A stretch of DNA of 64,000 nt from Acerihabitans sp015654925 (GTDB lineage Bacteria > Pseudomonadota > Gammaproteobacteria > Enterobacterales > Enterobacteriaceae), in contig NZ_CP178732.1 in assembly GCF_047324175.1 (NCBI RefSeq), positions 1,054,001 through 1,118,000 on the forward strand, in the 5' to 3' direction. Below the pieces are notes generated by a model. It saw only the letters and a program-made list of their open reading frames with translations, searched no databases and was not told the DNA's origin. Both the position numbers and the translations under genes were made by a program. Below are positions 43,318 to 51,928 of the stretch, piece by piece (position 1 is the first letter of the stretch; every line of letters begins with the position of its first letter).

Positions 43318-43784
43318 TCAAAGAATGGGCAACGGTTATCTCATGGCAGCAGGGCGTGGCGCAATTACGCTGCGAACAGCGTTCGGGCTGCGGCAATTGC
43401 CATTCCAGCGGCAGCTGCGGCACCAGCATCCTCAATAAAATGGGGCCTGAATCCGCACACCAGCTGAAAGTGGAAAGCAAACATCCCCTGGTGCCCGGGC
43501 AGCGGGTAGAGGTGGGCATTACCGAAGCCAGCCTGATCCGCTCGGCGCTGCTGGTTTATATGCTGCCGCTGGTGGGCTTGATTGGCTGCGCTGCGCTGAT
43601 GCAGGGATGGTTCAATACCGATCTGGCCGCGGCGTTCGGCGGCCTTATCGGCGGCGTCGGCGGTTTTATGCTGGCGCGTTTTTATGCCCTGCGGCTGGGT
43701 AATGAACGTCAATACCAGCCCGTTATCCTGCAAATCGCCTTGCCGCCTTCGTCGTTTTATCTGCGCCAGGATAAAGCGGAATAA
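43314..43784 (+). CDS. rseC: SoxR-reducing system/sigma-E regulator RseC
   Basis: A 156-residue inner-membrane protein. The cysteine-rich N-terminal segment CEQRSGCGNCHSSGSC (about residues 19-34) suggests a redox or metal site. Two transmembrane helices follow (about 75-95 and 105-125). RseC is homologous to RnfC-associated SoxR reduction factors and modestly promotes sigma-E activity. Last gene of the operon. Confidence 0.94.
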   Translation: MIKEWATVISWQQGVAQLRCEQRSGCGNCHSSGSCGTSILNKMGPESAHQLKVESKHPLVPGQRVEVGITEASLIRSALLVYMLPLVGLIGCAALMQGWFNTDLAAAFGGLIGGVGGFMLARFYALRLGNERQYQPVILQIALPPSSFYLRQDKAE

Positions 43785-44010
43785 CGCCGGCGTTCCGTCC
43801 GCTCCATTGTGCCCGCCGCGTCGCCCGCGGCGCATAATGGCGGGCGAATGCTTACAAACTTAGACTCTTGTCTGCCCCTCCCATCCTTCCTTGAAACAGC
43901 CATACAGTGTAATATGCGCCAATGCCAGATTGGGTAGTTTTACTTTTTAGTCCATCGCTGTGTCCACCGAAATAAATCTAAGCGACATAATTAGAGAAAA
44001 ATTCATATAA

Positions 44011-45810
44011 ATGAAGCACATCAGAAACTTTTCCATCATCGCCCATATCGACCATGGTAAGTCGACCCTCTCTGACCGGCTGATCCAAACCTGTGGCGGC
44101 CTGGCCGAGCGTGAAATGGAAGCCCAGGTTTTGGATTCCATGGATTTGGAGCGCGAGCGCGGTATTACCATCAAGGCCCAAAGCGTTACGCTTGATTACA
44201 AAGCCAACGATGGCCAGATCTATCATCTGAATTTCATCGACACCCCGGGGCATGTGGATTTCTCCTATGAGGTATCCCGTTCCCTGGCGGCCTGCGAAGG
44301 CGCGCTGCTGGTGGTGGATGCCGGGCAGGGCGTGGAAGCGCAGACGCTGGCCAACTGCTACACCGCCATGGAAATGGATCTGGAAGTGGTGCCGGTGCTT
44401 AATAAAATCGATTTACCCGCCGCCGATCCCGATCGCGTCGCGCAGGAAATCGAGGATATCGTCGGTATCGACGCCACCGATGCGGTGCGCTGCTCGGCCA
44501 AGACCGGCGTGGGCATCCCTGAATTGCTGGAACGGCTGGTGCGGGACATTCCCCCGCCCGAAGGCGATCCGCAAGGGCCGCTGCAGGCGCTGATCATCGA
44601 CTCATGGTTTGATAACTATTTAGGCGTCGTGTCGTTAATCCGCGTAAAAAACGGTACTTTGCGCAAGGGCGAAAAGGTCAAGGTCATGAGCACCGGCCTG
44701 AGTTACAATGCCGACCGCCTGGGCATATTCACGCCCAAGCGCATCGACCGCGATATCCTGCAATGCGGCGAAGTCGGCTGGCTGGTGTGCGCCATCAAGG
44801 ATATTCTTGGCGCGCCGGTGGGCGATACCTTGACGCTGGCCCGCCAACCGGCGGAAAAAGCGCTGCCGGGTTTTAAAAAGGTCAAGCCCCAGGTTTATGC
44901 GGGCATGTTCACCATCAGCTCCGACGACTACGAAGCCTTTCGCGACGCGCTGGGCAAGCTGAGCCTTAACGACGCCTCGCTGTTCTATGAACCGGAAAGT
45001 TCTACCGCGCTGGGTTTCGGTTTCCGCTGCGGTTTCCTTGGCTTGCTGCATATGGAAATCATTCAGGAACGCCTGGAGCGCGAATACGACCTGGAGCTGA
45101 TCACCACCGCGCCGACGGTTATCTATGAAGTGGTCACCACCGATAACCAGACGATCTACGTGGACAGCCCGGCTAAACTGCCGCCGCTGAACAATATCCT
45201 GGAACTGCGCGAACCCATTGCCGAATGCCATATGCTGCTGCCGCAGGAGTTTCTCGGCAACGTGATAACCCTGTGCATCGAAAAACGCGGCATGCAGACC
45301 AATATGGTCTATCACGGCAACCAGGTGGCGCTGACCTATGAGATCCCGATGTCCGAAGTAGTCCTGGACTTTTTCGACCGGCTTAAATCCACCTCGCGCG
45401 GCTATGCCTCGCTGGATTATGGTTTTAAACGCTTCCAGGCCTCGGATATGGTGCGGGTGGATATTTTGATCAATACCGAGCGGGTCGATGCCCTGGCAAT
45501 GATTACCCATCGCGATAATTCCCAGCGCCGCGGCCGCGAGATCGTGGAAAAAATGCAGGAGCTGATCCCGCGCCAGCAGTTTGATATTGCGATCCAGGCG
45601 GCCATCGGCAACCACATTATTGCCCGTTCCACCATTAAGCAATTGCGTAAAAACGTACTGGCGAAATGTTATGGCGGCGATGTGAGCCGCAAAAAGAAAT
45701 TGCTGCAAAAACAGAAAGAAGGGAAGAAACGCATGAAGCAGGTGGGTAACGTCGAGTTACCGCAGGAAGCATTCCTGGCGATTCTGCACGTTGGCAAAGA
45801 CAGTAAATAA
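44011..45810 (+). CDS. lepA: Elongation factor 4 (LepA)
   Basis: A 599-residue GTPase, the same length as E. coli LepA. G1 is AHIDHGKSTL, followed by DTPGHVDF, NKIDLPAADP and the C-terminal LepA-specific domain ending in a Lys-rich region (KKKLLQKQKEGKKRMK). It affects translation initiation and back-translocation under stress. 15 bases separate it from lepB, forming the lepAB operon. Confidence 0.97.
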   Translation: MKHIRNFSIIAHIDHGKSTLSDRLIQTCGGLAEREMEAQVLDSMDLERERGITIKAQSVTLDYKANDGQIYHLNFIDTPGHVDFSYEVSRSLAACEGALLVVDAGQGVEAQTLANCYTAMEMDLEVVPVLNKIDLPAADPDRVAQEIEDIVGIDATDAVRCSAKTGVGIPELLERLVRDIPPPEGDPQGPLQALIIDSWFDNYLGVVSLIRVKNGTLRKGEKVKVMSTGLSYNADRLGIFTPKRIDRDILQCGEVGWLVCAIKDILGAPVGDTLTLARQPAEKALPGFKKVKPQVYAGMFTISSDDYEAFRDALGKLSLNDASLFYEPESSTALGFGFRCGFLGLLHMEIIQERLEREYDLELITTAPTVIYEVVTTDNQTIYVDSPAKLPPLNNILELREPIAECHMLLPQEFLGNVITLCIEKRGMQTNMVYHGNQVALTYEIPMSEVVLDFFDRLKSTSRGYASLDYGFKRFQASDMVRVDILINTERVDALAMITHRDNSQRRGREIVEKMQELIPRQQFDIAIQAAIGNHIIARSTIKQLRKNVLAKCYGGDVSRKKKLLQKQKEGKKRMKQVGNVELPQEAFLAILHVGKDSK

Positions 45811-45825
45811 CGCAAAGGAGTTAGC

Positions 45826-46800
45826 ATGGCAAATATGTTTGCCCTGATCCTGGCAATAGCCACCTTGATAACCGGCATTATCTGGTGCGTGGATCGATTT
45901 AAACTGGCACCGGCACGCCGCGTCAGACAGGCGCAGTTAACCGCCGCCGGCGACGACGTTATTGCCGACAAAGAATTGCAGAAAAAAGCGAAACAGCCGG
46001 GCTGGATCGAAACCTGCGCGTCTATTTTCCCGGTGCTGCTGGTGGTCTTTATCGTCCGCTCGTTTATCTACGAGCCATTCCAGATCCCGTCCGGCTCCAT
46101 GATGCCGACGCTGCTGGTGGGCGATTTTATCCTGGTGGAAAAATTCGCTTATGGGCTCAAAAATCCCATCACCCAGACGACGATTATCCCTACCGGCCAT
46201 CCGCAGCGCGGCGACATCGTGGTGTTTAAATATCCGCCCGATCCCAAGCTGGATTATATTAAACGGGTAATCGGCCTGCCGGGCGATCGCATCATTTACG
46301 ATCCGCTTAGCAAGACCGTAACGGTGCAGCCGGGTTGCGCGAATAGCCAGAACTGCGCCAGCGCATTGCCGGTCACCTATAGCGATATGGCGCCGAGCGA
46401 CTTTGTGCAGACCTATGATTCAACCGGCAGCGGCGAATCCGCCACCGGCTTTTTGCAGGTCCCGCCCGATCGGCAGGTGGACGGCGGTATCCGCCTGGCG
46501 GAGCGTACGGAAAACCTGGGGAACGTGACCCACCATATCCTGACGGTGCCGGGGCAGCAGGATCAGGTGGGGGTCTATTATCGCCAGCGCAATCAGCAAC
46601 TGGCGGAATGGTCCGTACCGGAAGGGCACTACTTTATGATGGGCGATAATCGCGACGACAGCGCCGACAGCCGCTTCTGGGGTTTTGTGCCCGAGAAGAA
46701 CCTGGTGGGCCGGGCGAGCGCGATTTGGATGAGTTTTGAAAAACAGGAAGGTCAATGGCCCACCGGCGTTCGTTTACGCCGCATCGGTGCAATACATTAA
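45826..46800 (+). CDS. lepB: Signal peptidase I
   Basis: A 324-residue type I signal peptidase. Two N-terminal transmembrane helices (about 4-22 and 58-76) precede the catalytic Ser in PSGSMMPTL (near residue 91) and the general-base Lys in YIKRVIGLPGD (near residue 146). The GDNRDDSADSRFWG motif follows. It cleaves Sec and Tat signal peptides. AAGGAG precedes the ATG. Confidence 0.97.
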   Translation: MANMFALILAIATLITGIIWCVDRFKLAPARRVRQAQLTAAGDDVIADKELQKKAKQPGWIETCASIFPVLLVVFIVRSFIYEPFQIPSGSMMPTLLVGDFILVEKFAYGLKNPITQTTIIPTGHPQRGDIVVFKYPPDPKLDYIKRVIGLPGDRIIYDPLSKTVTVQPGCANSQNCASALPVTYSDMAPSDFVQTYDSTGSGESATGFLQVPPDRQVDGGIRLAERTENLGNVTHHILTVPGQQDQVGVYYRQRNQQLAEWSVPEGHYFMMGDNRDDSADSRFWGFVPEKNLVGRASAIWMSFEKQEGQWPTGVRLRRIGAIH

Positions 46801-46871
46801 TCAAATCGTTTTTTAAGCGAAGCATTATTATGCTTCCCGTTGTAGAATACCCCGCTCTGGTTATAAAGACT

Positions 46872-46890
46872 GGCCCCCGATTCGGGGGCC
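46872..46890 (+). terminator. G/C-rich hairpin between lepB and rnc
   Basis: GGCCCCC-GATTC-GGGGGCC, a perfect 7-bp stem with no T-run. In E. coli the rnc leader contains stems cut by RNase III. This one could play that role or act as a weak terminator. Confidence 0.5.
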
Positions 46891-47013
46891 ACTGCAAACG
46901 AAACAGTTTTGTCCGGCCTGGTTACTGCCTGAACAGCACGAGTGCCAGACGCATCGACAGACCTGTCCCGTATGCTGTAGTTATTTGACGCATGGTTGAG
47001 TTATTGGTAACGC

Positions 47014-47694
47014 ATGAATCCCATCTTAATTAATAGGCTCCAGAAAAAACTGGGCTACACTTTTCAACAGCACGAGCTCTTGTTACAGGCTCTGACGCAC
47101 CGAAGCGCCAGCAGTAAACATAATGAACGGCTGGAATTCTTGGGTGACTCCATATTGAGTTTCGTCATCGCCAATGCGCTTTATCTGCGCTTTCCGCGGG
47201 TTGACGAGGGCGATATGAGCCGGATGCGCGCCACGCTGGTCAGGGGTAACACCCTGGCGGAAATGGCCCGCGAGTTCGAGCTGGGAGAGTGCCTGCGCCT
47301 GGGGCCGGGTGAGCTCAAAAGCGGCGGGTTCCGCCGTGAGTCAATTCTGGCCGATACGGTAGAAGCGTTAATCGGCGGCATTTTCCTCGATAGCGACATT
47401 GAAAATATCGAGCGTCTGATCCTCAATTGGTACCATAGCCGCCTGGAAGAGATCAGTCCGGGCGACAAACAAAAGGATCCGAAGACTCGTCTGCAAGAAT
47501 ACCTGCAGGGGCGTCATTTGCCGTTACCTACCTATCTGGTGGTTCAGGTTCGTGGCGAGGCGCATGACCAGGAATTTACTATTCACTGCCATGTCAGTGG
47601 CTTGCCGGAACCCGTCGTGGGTAATGGCTCAAGCCGCCGTAAAGCCGAACAGTCAGCCGCCGAGCAGGCGCTGAAAGAGCTGGAGCTTGAATGA
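47014..47694 (+). CDS. rnc: Ribonuclease III
   Basis: A 226-residue enzyme with the signature ERLEFLGDSIL (near residue 38) and a C-terminal double-stranded-RNA-binding domain (RLQEYLQGRHLPLPTYLVVQ). It processes rRNA and structured mRNAs. Its stop overlaps the era start (ATGA), the classic rnc-era-recO arrangement. Confidence 0.97.
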   Translation: MNPILINRLQKKLGYTFQQHELLLQALTHRSASSKHNERLEFLGDSILSFVIANALYLRFPRVDEGDMSRMRATLVRGNTLAEMAREFELGECLRLGPGELKSGGFRRESILADTVEALIGGIFLDSDIENIERLILNWYHSRLEEISPGDKQKDPKTRLQEYLQGRHLPLPTYLVVQVRGEAHDQEFTIHCHVSGLPEPVVGNGSSRRKAEQSAAEQALKELELE

Positions 47695-48596
47695 ACGAAG
47701 ATAAAACGTATTGCGGATTTATTGCCATTGTTGGACGGCCGAACGTCGGCAAGTCGACGCTGCTGAACCAGTTTCTGGGGCAGAAGATTTCTATTACCTC
47801 CCGCAAGCCGCAGACCACGCGCCACCGGATTATGGGCATCCATACCGAAGGGCCTTACCAGGCGGTCTACGTCGATACCCCCGGTCTGCACATCGAAGAA
47901 AAACGCGCCATCAACCGCTTGATGAACCGCGCCGCCAGCAGTTCGATGGGCGATGTGGAACTGGTGATCTTCGTGGTGGAAGGCACCCACTGGACGCCGG
48001 ACGACGAGATGGTGGTTAACAAACTGCGCGGCCTGAGCTGCCCGGTAGTGTTGGCCATCAACAAAGTGGATAACGTCACCGATAAAAGCAAATTGCTGCC
48101 CCATATCACGTTCCTCAGCCAGCAGATGAATTTCCTGGACGTGGTGCCGATTTGCGCTGAAACCGGCATGAATGTGGATACCCTGGCCGGCATTGTGCGC
48201 AAACTCATGCCGGAAGGGGAGCACCAGTTCCCGGAAGATTATATTACCGACCGATCCCAGCGGTTTATGGCCTCGGAAATCATTCGTGAAAAGCTGATGC
48301 GTTTTCTGGGCGAAGAGCTGCCGTATTCCGTTACGGTGGAAATTGAACGCTTTATCACCAATGAGCGCGGCGGATATGATATCCACGGCCTGATCCTGGT
48401 GGAGCGCGAAGGCCAGAAAAAAATGGTTATCGGCAATAAAGGCTCCAAGATCAAGACCATCGGGATTGAAGCCCGTCAGGATATGGAAACCATGTTCGAG
48501 TCGAAGGTACATCTCGAACTGTGGGTGAAAGTGAAATCCGGCTGGGCCGATGATGAACGCGCCCTGCGTAGCCTGGGTTACACCGACGATCTCTGA
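47691..48596 (+). CDS. era: GTPase Era
   Basis: A 301-residue protein: G1 GRPNVGKST, DTPGL, NKVDNV, then a KH domain with IGNKGSKIKTIG near the C terminus that binds 16S rRNA. Needed for 30S maturation. Coupled to rnc. Confidence 0.97.
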   Translation: MNEDKTYCGFIAIVGRPNVGKSTLLNQFLGQKISITSRKPQTTRHRIMGIHTEGPYQAVYVDTPGLHIEEKRAINRLMNRAASSSMGDVELVIFVVEGTHWTPDDEMVVNKLRGLSCPVVLAINKVDNVTDKSKLLPHITFLSQQMNFLDVVPICAETGMNVDTLAGIVRKLMPEGEHQFPEDYITDRSQRFMASEIIREKLMRFLGEELPYSVTVEIERFITNERGGYDIHGLILVEREGQKKMVIGNKGSKIKTIGIEARQDMETMFESKVHLELWVKVKSGWADDERALRSLGYTDDL

Positions 48597-48607
48597 GGGT
48601 CAACCCG

Positions 48608-49354
48608 ATGGAAGGCTGGCAGCGCGCATTCGTCCTGCATGGACGCCACTATAGCGAAACCAGCCTGCTGTTGGATTTTTTTACCGAAAACGACGGGCGC
48701 GTGCGTATCCTGGCCAAGGGCGCGCGCTCCCGTCGTTCCGCGTTAAAAGGGGTATTACAGCCTTTTACGCCGCTGCTGATCCGCTGGAGCGGGCGCGGCG
48801 AAGTGAAAACCCTGCGCAGCGCCGAGCCGGTTTCGCTGGGGTTGCCGCTGACCGGCCTGATGCTCTATAGCGGGCTATATACCAACGAACTGCTTTCCCG
48901 CGTCCTGACCCACGAAACCGACTACTCCTCGCTGTTCTTTGATTACCTGCACTGCCTGCAGTCGCTGGCCGGCGCCGCCGGTTCGCCTGAACCGGCGCTC
49001 AGGCGCTTTGAACTGGCCCTGCTCGGTCATTTGGGATACGGCGTGGATTTTCTGCACTGCGCCGCCACCGGCCTGCCGGTGGACGATGATATGACCTATC
49101 GTTTTCGCGCGGAGAAAGGTTTTATCGCCAGCGTGGTGATCGATCACTATAGTTTTACCGGTCGCGAACTCCAGGCCCTGGCCGCCCGCGACTTCCCCGA
49201 TATACCCACTCTGCGCGCCGCCAAGCGTTTTACCCGCATGGCTCTTCAACCCTACCTGGGCGGCAAGCCGCTAAAAAGCCGAGAATTGTTCCGCCAGTTT
49301 ATGACCAGAAAACCCCCGCCGAAAGCATTGCCCCCCGACGGTCCCACCGGGTAA
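48608..49354 (+). CDS. recO: DNA repair protein RecO
   Basis: A 248-residue RecO with an OB-fold N terminus (FVLHGRHYSETSLLLDFFTE) and a helical C-terminal domain. It loads RecA with RecR. It follows era by 11 bases. In related bacteria pdxJ comes next, but here it is missing. Confidence 0.94.
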   Translation: MEGWQRAFVLHGRHYSETSLLLDFFTENDGRVRILAKGARSRRSALKGVLQPFTPLLIRWSGRGEVKTLRSAEPVSLGLPLTGLMLYSGLYTNELLSRVLTHETDYSSLFFDYLHCLQSLAGAAGSPEPALRRFELALLGHLGYGVDFLHCAATGLPVDDDMTYRFRAEKGFIASVVIDHYSFTGRELQALAARDFPDIPTLRAAKRFTRMALQPYLGGKPLKSRELFRQFMTRKPPPKALPPDGPTG

Positions 49355-49440
49355 ACTGTCCGCTATGTTCTTGGCCCCGCGTACCTGATGCCGCTGGGGG
49401 CGTAGTAAATTTATCGGCGGGTTCGCCAGGTGAGGATTAA

Positions 49441-49515
49441 ATGTCCGTATTGTCATCAACTCTGAATCACGGTCGCATCGCGGTATGGCCCCGACTGCGG
49501 GCCACGGGCGTTTAA
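49441..49515 (+). pseudogene. 24-codon ORF in the place of pdxJ
   Basis: ATG with AGGTGAGG upstream encodes MSVLSSTLNHGRIAVWPRLR and four more residues. The TAA overlaps the acpS ATG, as the pdxJ stop does in E. coli. Met1, Leu4, Asn9, Ile13, Ala14 and Arg20 coincide without gaps with the PdxJ N terminus recalled from memory. This hints at a degenerate remnant but is not statistically secure. Confidence 0.3.
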
Positions 49516-49895
49516 TGGCGATCCTCGGCATTGGCACCGATATTGTCGAAATCGAACGCATCGAAGCGGTGGTCGGGCGCAGCGGCGACAGGTTTGCCCG
49601 GCGCATTCTCAGCGACGCGGAATGGGCGCAGTATCTCGGCCACAAGCAGCCGATTCGCTTTCTGGCCAAACGCTTTGCGGTCAAGGAGGCGGCGGCCAAG
49701 GCTTTTGGCACCGGTATTCGCAACGGGCTGGCGTTTGCCCAGTTTGAAGTGATCAACGATATCCTGGGGAAACCGGGATTAAAGCTTTATTTGCAGGCCG
49801 CCGATTTGGCGCTGGAACTGGGGGTGGCAAGCGTGCATGTCACGCTGGCCGACGAGCGGCGCTATGCCTGCGCCACGGTGATTCTGGAGAATTAG
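49515..49895 (+). CDS. acpS: Holo-[acyl-carrier-protein] synthase
   Basis: A 126-residue phosphopantetheinyl transferase with GIGTDIVEIERIE (metal-binding Asp near residue 8) and FLAKRFAVKEAAAKAFGTG. It activates acyl carrier protein for fatty acid synthesis. The ATG at 49515 matches the E. coli start. Its 3' end overlaps the convergent yfhL by four bases. Confidence 0.96.
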   Translation: MAILGIGTDIVEIERIEAVVGRSGDRFARRILSDAEWAQYLGHKQPIRFLAKRFAVKEAAAKAFGTGIRNGLAFAQFEVINDILGKPGLKLYLQAADLALELGVASVHVTLADERRYACATVILEN

Positions 49896-50152
49896 ATCCG
49901 ATCGCCGTGGTACATCACGACAAATTTTTCCCATAGCTGCTCATTGCTCTCGACCCGGGCCGGATCGGGCAGGATGGTATTATCGATAGGACATACCTTC
50001 ATGCAGGTCGGCGTATCATAGTGCCCCACGCATTCGGTGCAGCGGCTGGAGTCAATCTCATAGATCTCCGCGCCCATGGTGATCGCCTGGTTCGGACACT
50101 CCGGCTCGCACATATCACAATTGATGCATTTTTTCGTGATAAGCAGGGCCAT
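49892..50152 (-). CDS. yfhL: Ferredoxin YfhL
   Basis: An 86-residue 2[4Fe-4S] ferredoxin with CINCDMCEPECPNQAI and a second cluster motif CTECVGHYDTPTCMKVCP, whose extra spacing between the second and third Cys is typical of YfhL. A low-potential electron carrier. Same neighbourhood as in E. coli (acpS-yfhL-yfhH). Confidence 0.95.
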   Translation of the reverse strand: MALLITKKCINCDMCEPECPNQAITMGAEIYEIDSSRCTECVGHYDTPTCMKVCPIDNTILPDPARVESNEQLWEKFVVMYHGDRI

Positions 50153-50345
50153 AAGGGGTTCTCGTTAATCGTCATAAAGCAGGGCGAAAATTATACCCTT
50201 CCGGCGGGGCGGCGCCAGCTTTTTTCGCCAAATCCCGTGTATCAAAAGGCACATCGTCAAGGCGTAGTCCCTCCGGTTTTTAGTACCAGCGCCATTTAGC
50301 GTGAAGAAATCAGGATGCGAACCGATATTTTCATTTAAGAGGATA

Positions 50346-50599
50346 CTAGTAATGATCTGGTAATTTATAATCTTCTGGAAAGTCCGGCCAATATTTAAGC
50401 ACAATCAGCGCTTCAGTATCATCACGTATGGCATTAAAAAACTTGATAAACTCATTGCGTGTGCGCGTATTTCCATTAGGGCGGAACGCATTGCAAGTTC
50501 ATCATTCTGTTCTTTTGCGAGATGCAATATATTGAATTTTTTTCGAATTAAATTAAGATGAATGCTCAAAATATTATCTGTGTCATCATTGACGTTCAT
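50346..50599 (-). pseudogene. Frameshifted putative immunity gene
   Basis: The ORF starts at 50599 (MNVNDDTDNILSIHLNLIRK). After ALMEIR (near 50465) the sequence makes better sense one frame over, ending FFNAIRDDTEALIVLKYWPD then FPEDYKLPDHY and TAG at 50346. The acidic, small, soluble product 17 bases after a toxin-like fragment suggests an immunity protein. It is AT-rich and foreign. No family is recognised. Confidence 0.5.
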
Positions 50600-50616
50600 C
50601 TTAAGATTATCAGGTT

Positions 50617-50823
50617 TTATTTTTTTGCTTTGTTTTTTTTGAAAATATCAAAAATATCCTGTTTAAGCGCTTCTAGAAAATTAGTGTATTCATTTTGGCA
50701 ATTTTCTTTTTTCAGCAATTTCTTTTGCTGTGTTATCTCGATTGATGGAACCGTCCAAATTAAGTGCAGCTTTGAAAATTCTATTTACATCGAATACTTC
50801 AAGATGATTTTTATGAGCATTAT
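50617..50823 (-). pseudogene. Fragment of a polymorphic-toxin C terminus
   Basis: About 68 codons: HKNHLEVFDVNRIFKAALNL, then DGSINRDNTAKEIAEK, an extra A in an A-run (frameshift), and NEYTNFLEALKQDIFDIFKK to TAA. The HLEVFD...DG pattern is common in C-terminal toxin domains of Rhs/CdiA/colicin-like proteins. The upstream delivery part is absent. It is AT-rich like the putative immunity gene. Confidence 0.45.
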
Positions 50824-50927
50824 TTTATTTTCAAAAGGGATGCTATTTATGCAAGCAACATCAATTGATCGAGCAAAATATATTGCCTCCGTTAGAATAC
50901 CCCATTGTTGCCGCTCATTGGCGATGG

Positions 50928-51776
50928 TCAAATCAATTTCTTTACCAACTCCTCGCTATGCCGTATCCGCTCCGGCGCATGTTCCAGGTCGCGCTGCACC
51001 AGGGCCATAAACAGGAGATCGGTCAGCGCCAGCTGGGCGATAGTGGACGAGATGGCGCCGCTGCCCTGGGCCTGCTCCTGGGCCACGGTATATAAGGCGA
51101 TATCCGCATGCTGTTGCAGGGCGTTAGGTGAAAAATGAGTGATCGCCAGCACCCGTGCGCCCACCCGGTGCGCTTCCTGCGCCGCCAGGTTGATTTCCCG
51201 CCGCGAACCGCTAAACGAAATGGCCAGCAGCAGATCCTGCGGGCTGATGGCCTGAACGGTGGCCAGCAGTATGTGCATATCGGTTTCGGCCACCGCCGAC
51301 ATGCCGATTTTCATTAGCTTGTAGGAAAAATCCTTTGCCACCAGCCCGGACGCGCCGATACCGACGATAATCACCCGTCTGGCTTCCTGCAGCAGCGCCA
51401 CCCCCTGCCGGAGCCGTTCTTCGCTGTTAATATCCAGCGTGGCGCGCAGGGCGGCCACCTTTTCGGTCAGCAGTTTTTCCCCGACGGTTTTTAACGGATC
51501 GTCGCTTAAAATATGATTATGCACCGCGACGGAGGGCAGGTCGTGGGCGCTGACCAGGGCCTCGCTCAGCGCCAGCTTTAACGCCGTAAAGCCTTTATAA
51601 CCCAATTTCTGGGCGAATTTCACCACGCTGGACTGGCTTACCCCCACCTGCTCGGCCACTTTTTGCGAACTGAGATGGCGGGCCCGATCGGTTTGCGTCA
51701 GGAGATAATCGGCCAGCTTGCGATCGTTAAGCGACAAAGAACGGTATAACTGGCGAATACGCAATACGCTACTCAT
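50928..51776 (-). CDS. yfhH: RpiR-family regulator YfhH
   Basis: A 282-residue regulator, the same length as E. coli YfhH and similar throughout. It has an N-terminal HTH_6 domain (SSQKVAEQVGVSQSSVVKFA) and a C-terminal sugar-isomerase (SIS) domain (IVGIGASGLVAKDFSYKLMK), ending APERIRHSEELVKKL. It is divergent from murQ, so it probably senses N-acetylmuramic acid 6-phosphate like MurR and represses murQ. Confidence 0.92.
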   Translation of the reverse strand: MSSVLRIRQLYRSLSLNDRKLADYLLTQTDRARHLSSQKVAEQVGVSQSSVVKFAQKLGYKGFTALKLALSEALVSAHDLPSVAVHNHILSDDPLKTVGEKLLTEKVAALRATLDINSEERLRQGVALLQEARRVIIVGIGASGLVAKDFSYKLMKIGMSAVAETDMHILLATVQAISPQDLLLAISFSGSRREINLAAQEAHRVGARVLAITHFSPNALQQHADIALYTVAQEQAQGSGAISSTIAQLALTDLLFMALVQRDLEHAPERIRHSEELVKKLI

Positions 51777-51928
51777 AAAAACGGCTCATGACAAATGACT
51801 CATCATTGTGTTGGGTCCGCGGCGTCGGATCGTTGGATAGCCGACAGGGTACAGAATTTTCTCGCCTGCCGGAATTAAATATTCAATAATAGTTTTAATT
51901 AGATGAATTAAAAATTCAAGGCGCTGTT

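Noticed and set aside
46872..46890. Hairpin before rnc as a riboswitch
   Set aside because: A single short stem without a conserved aptamer core. A processing stem or weak terminator is more likely.
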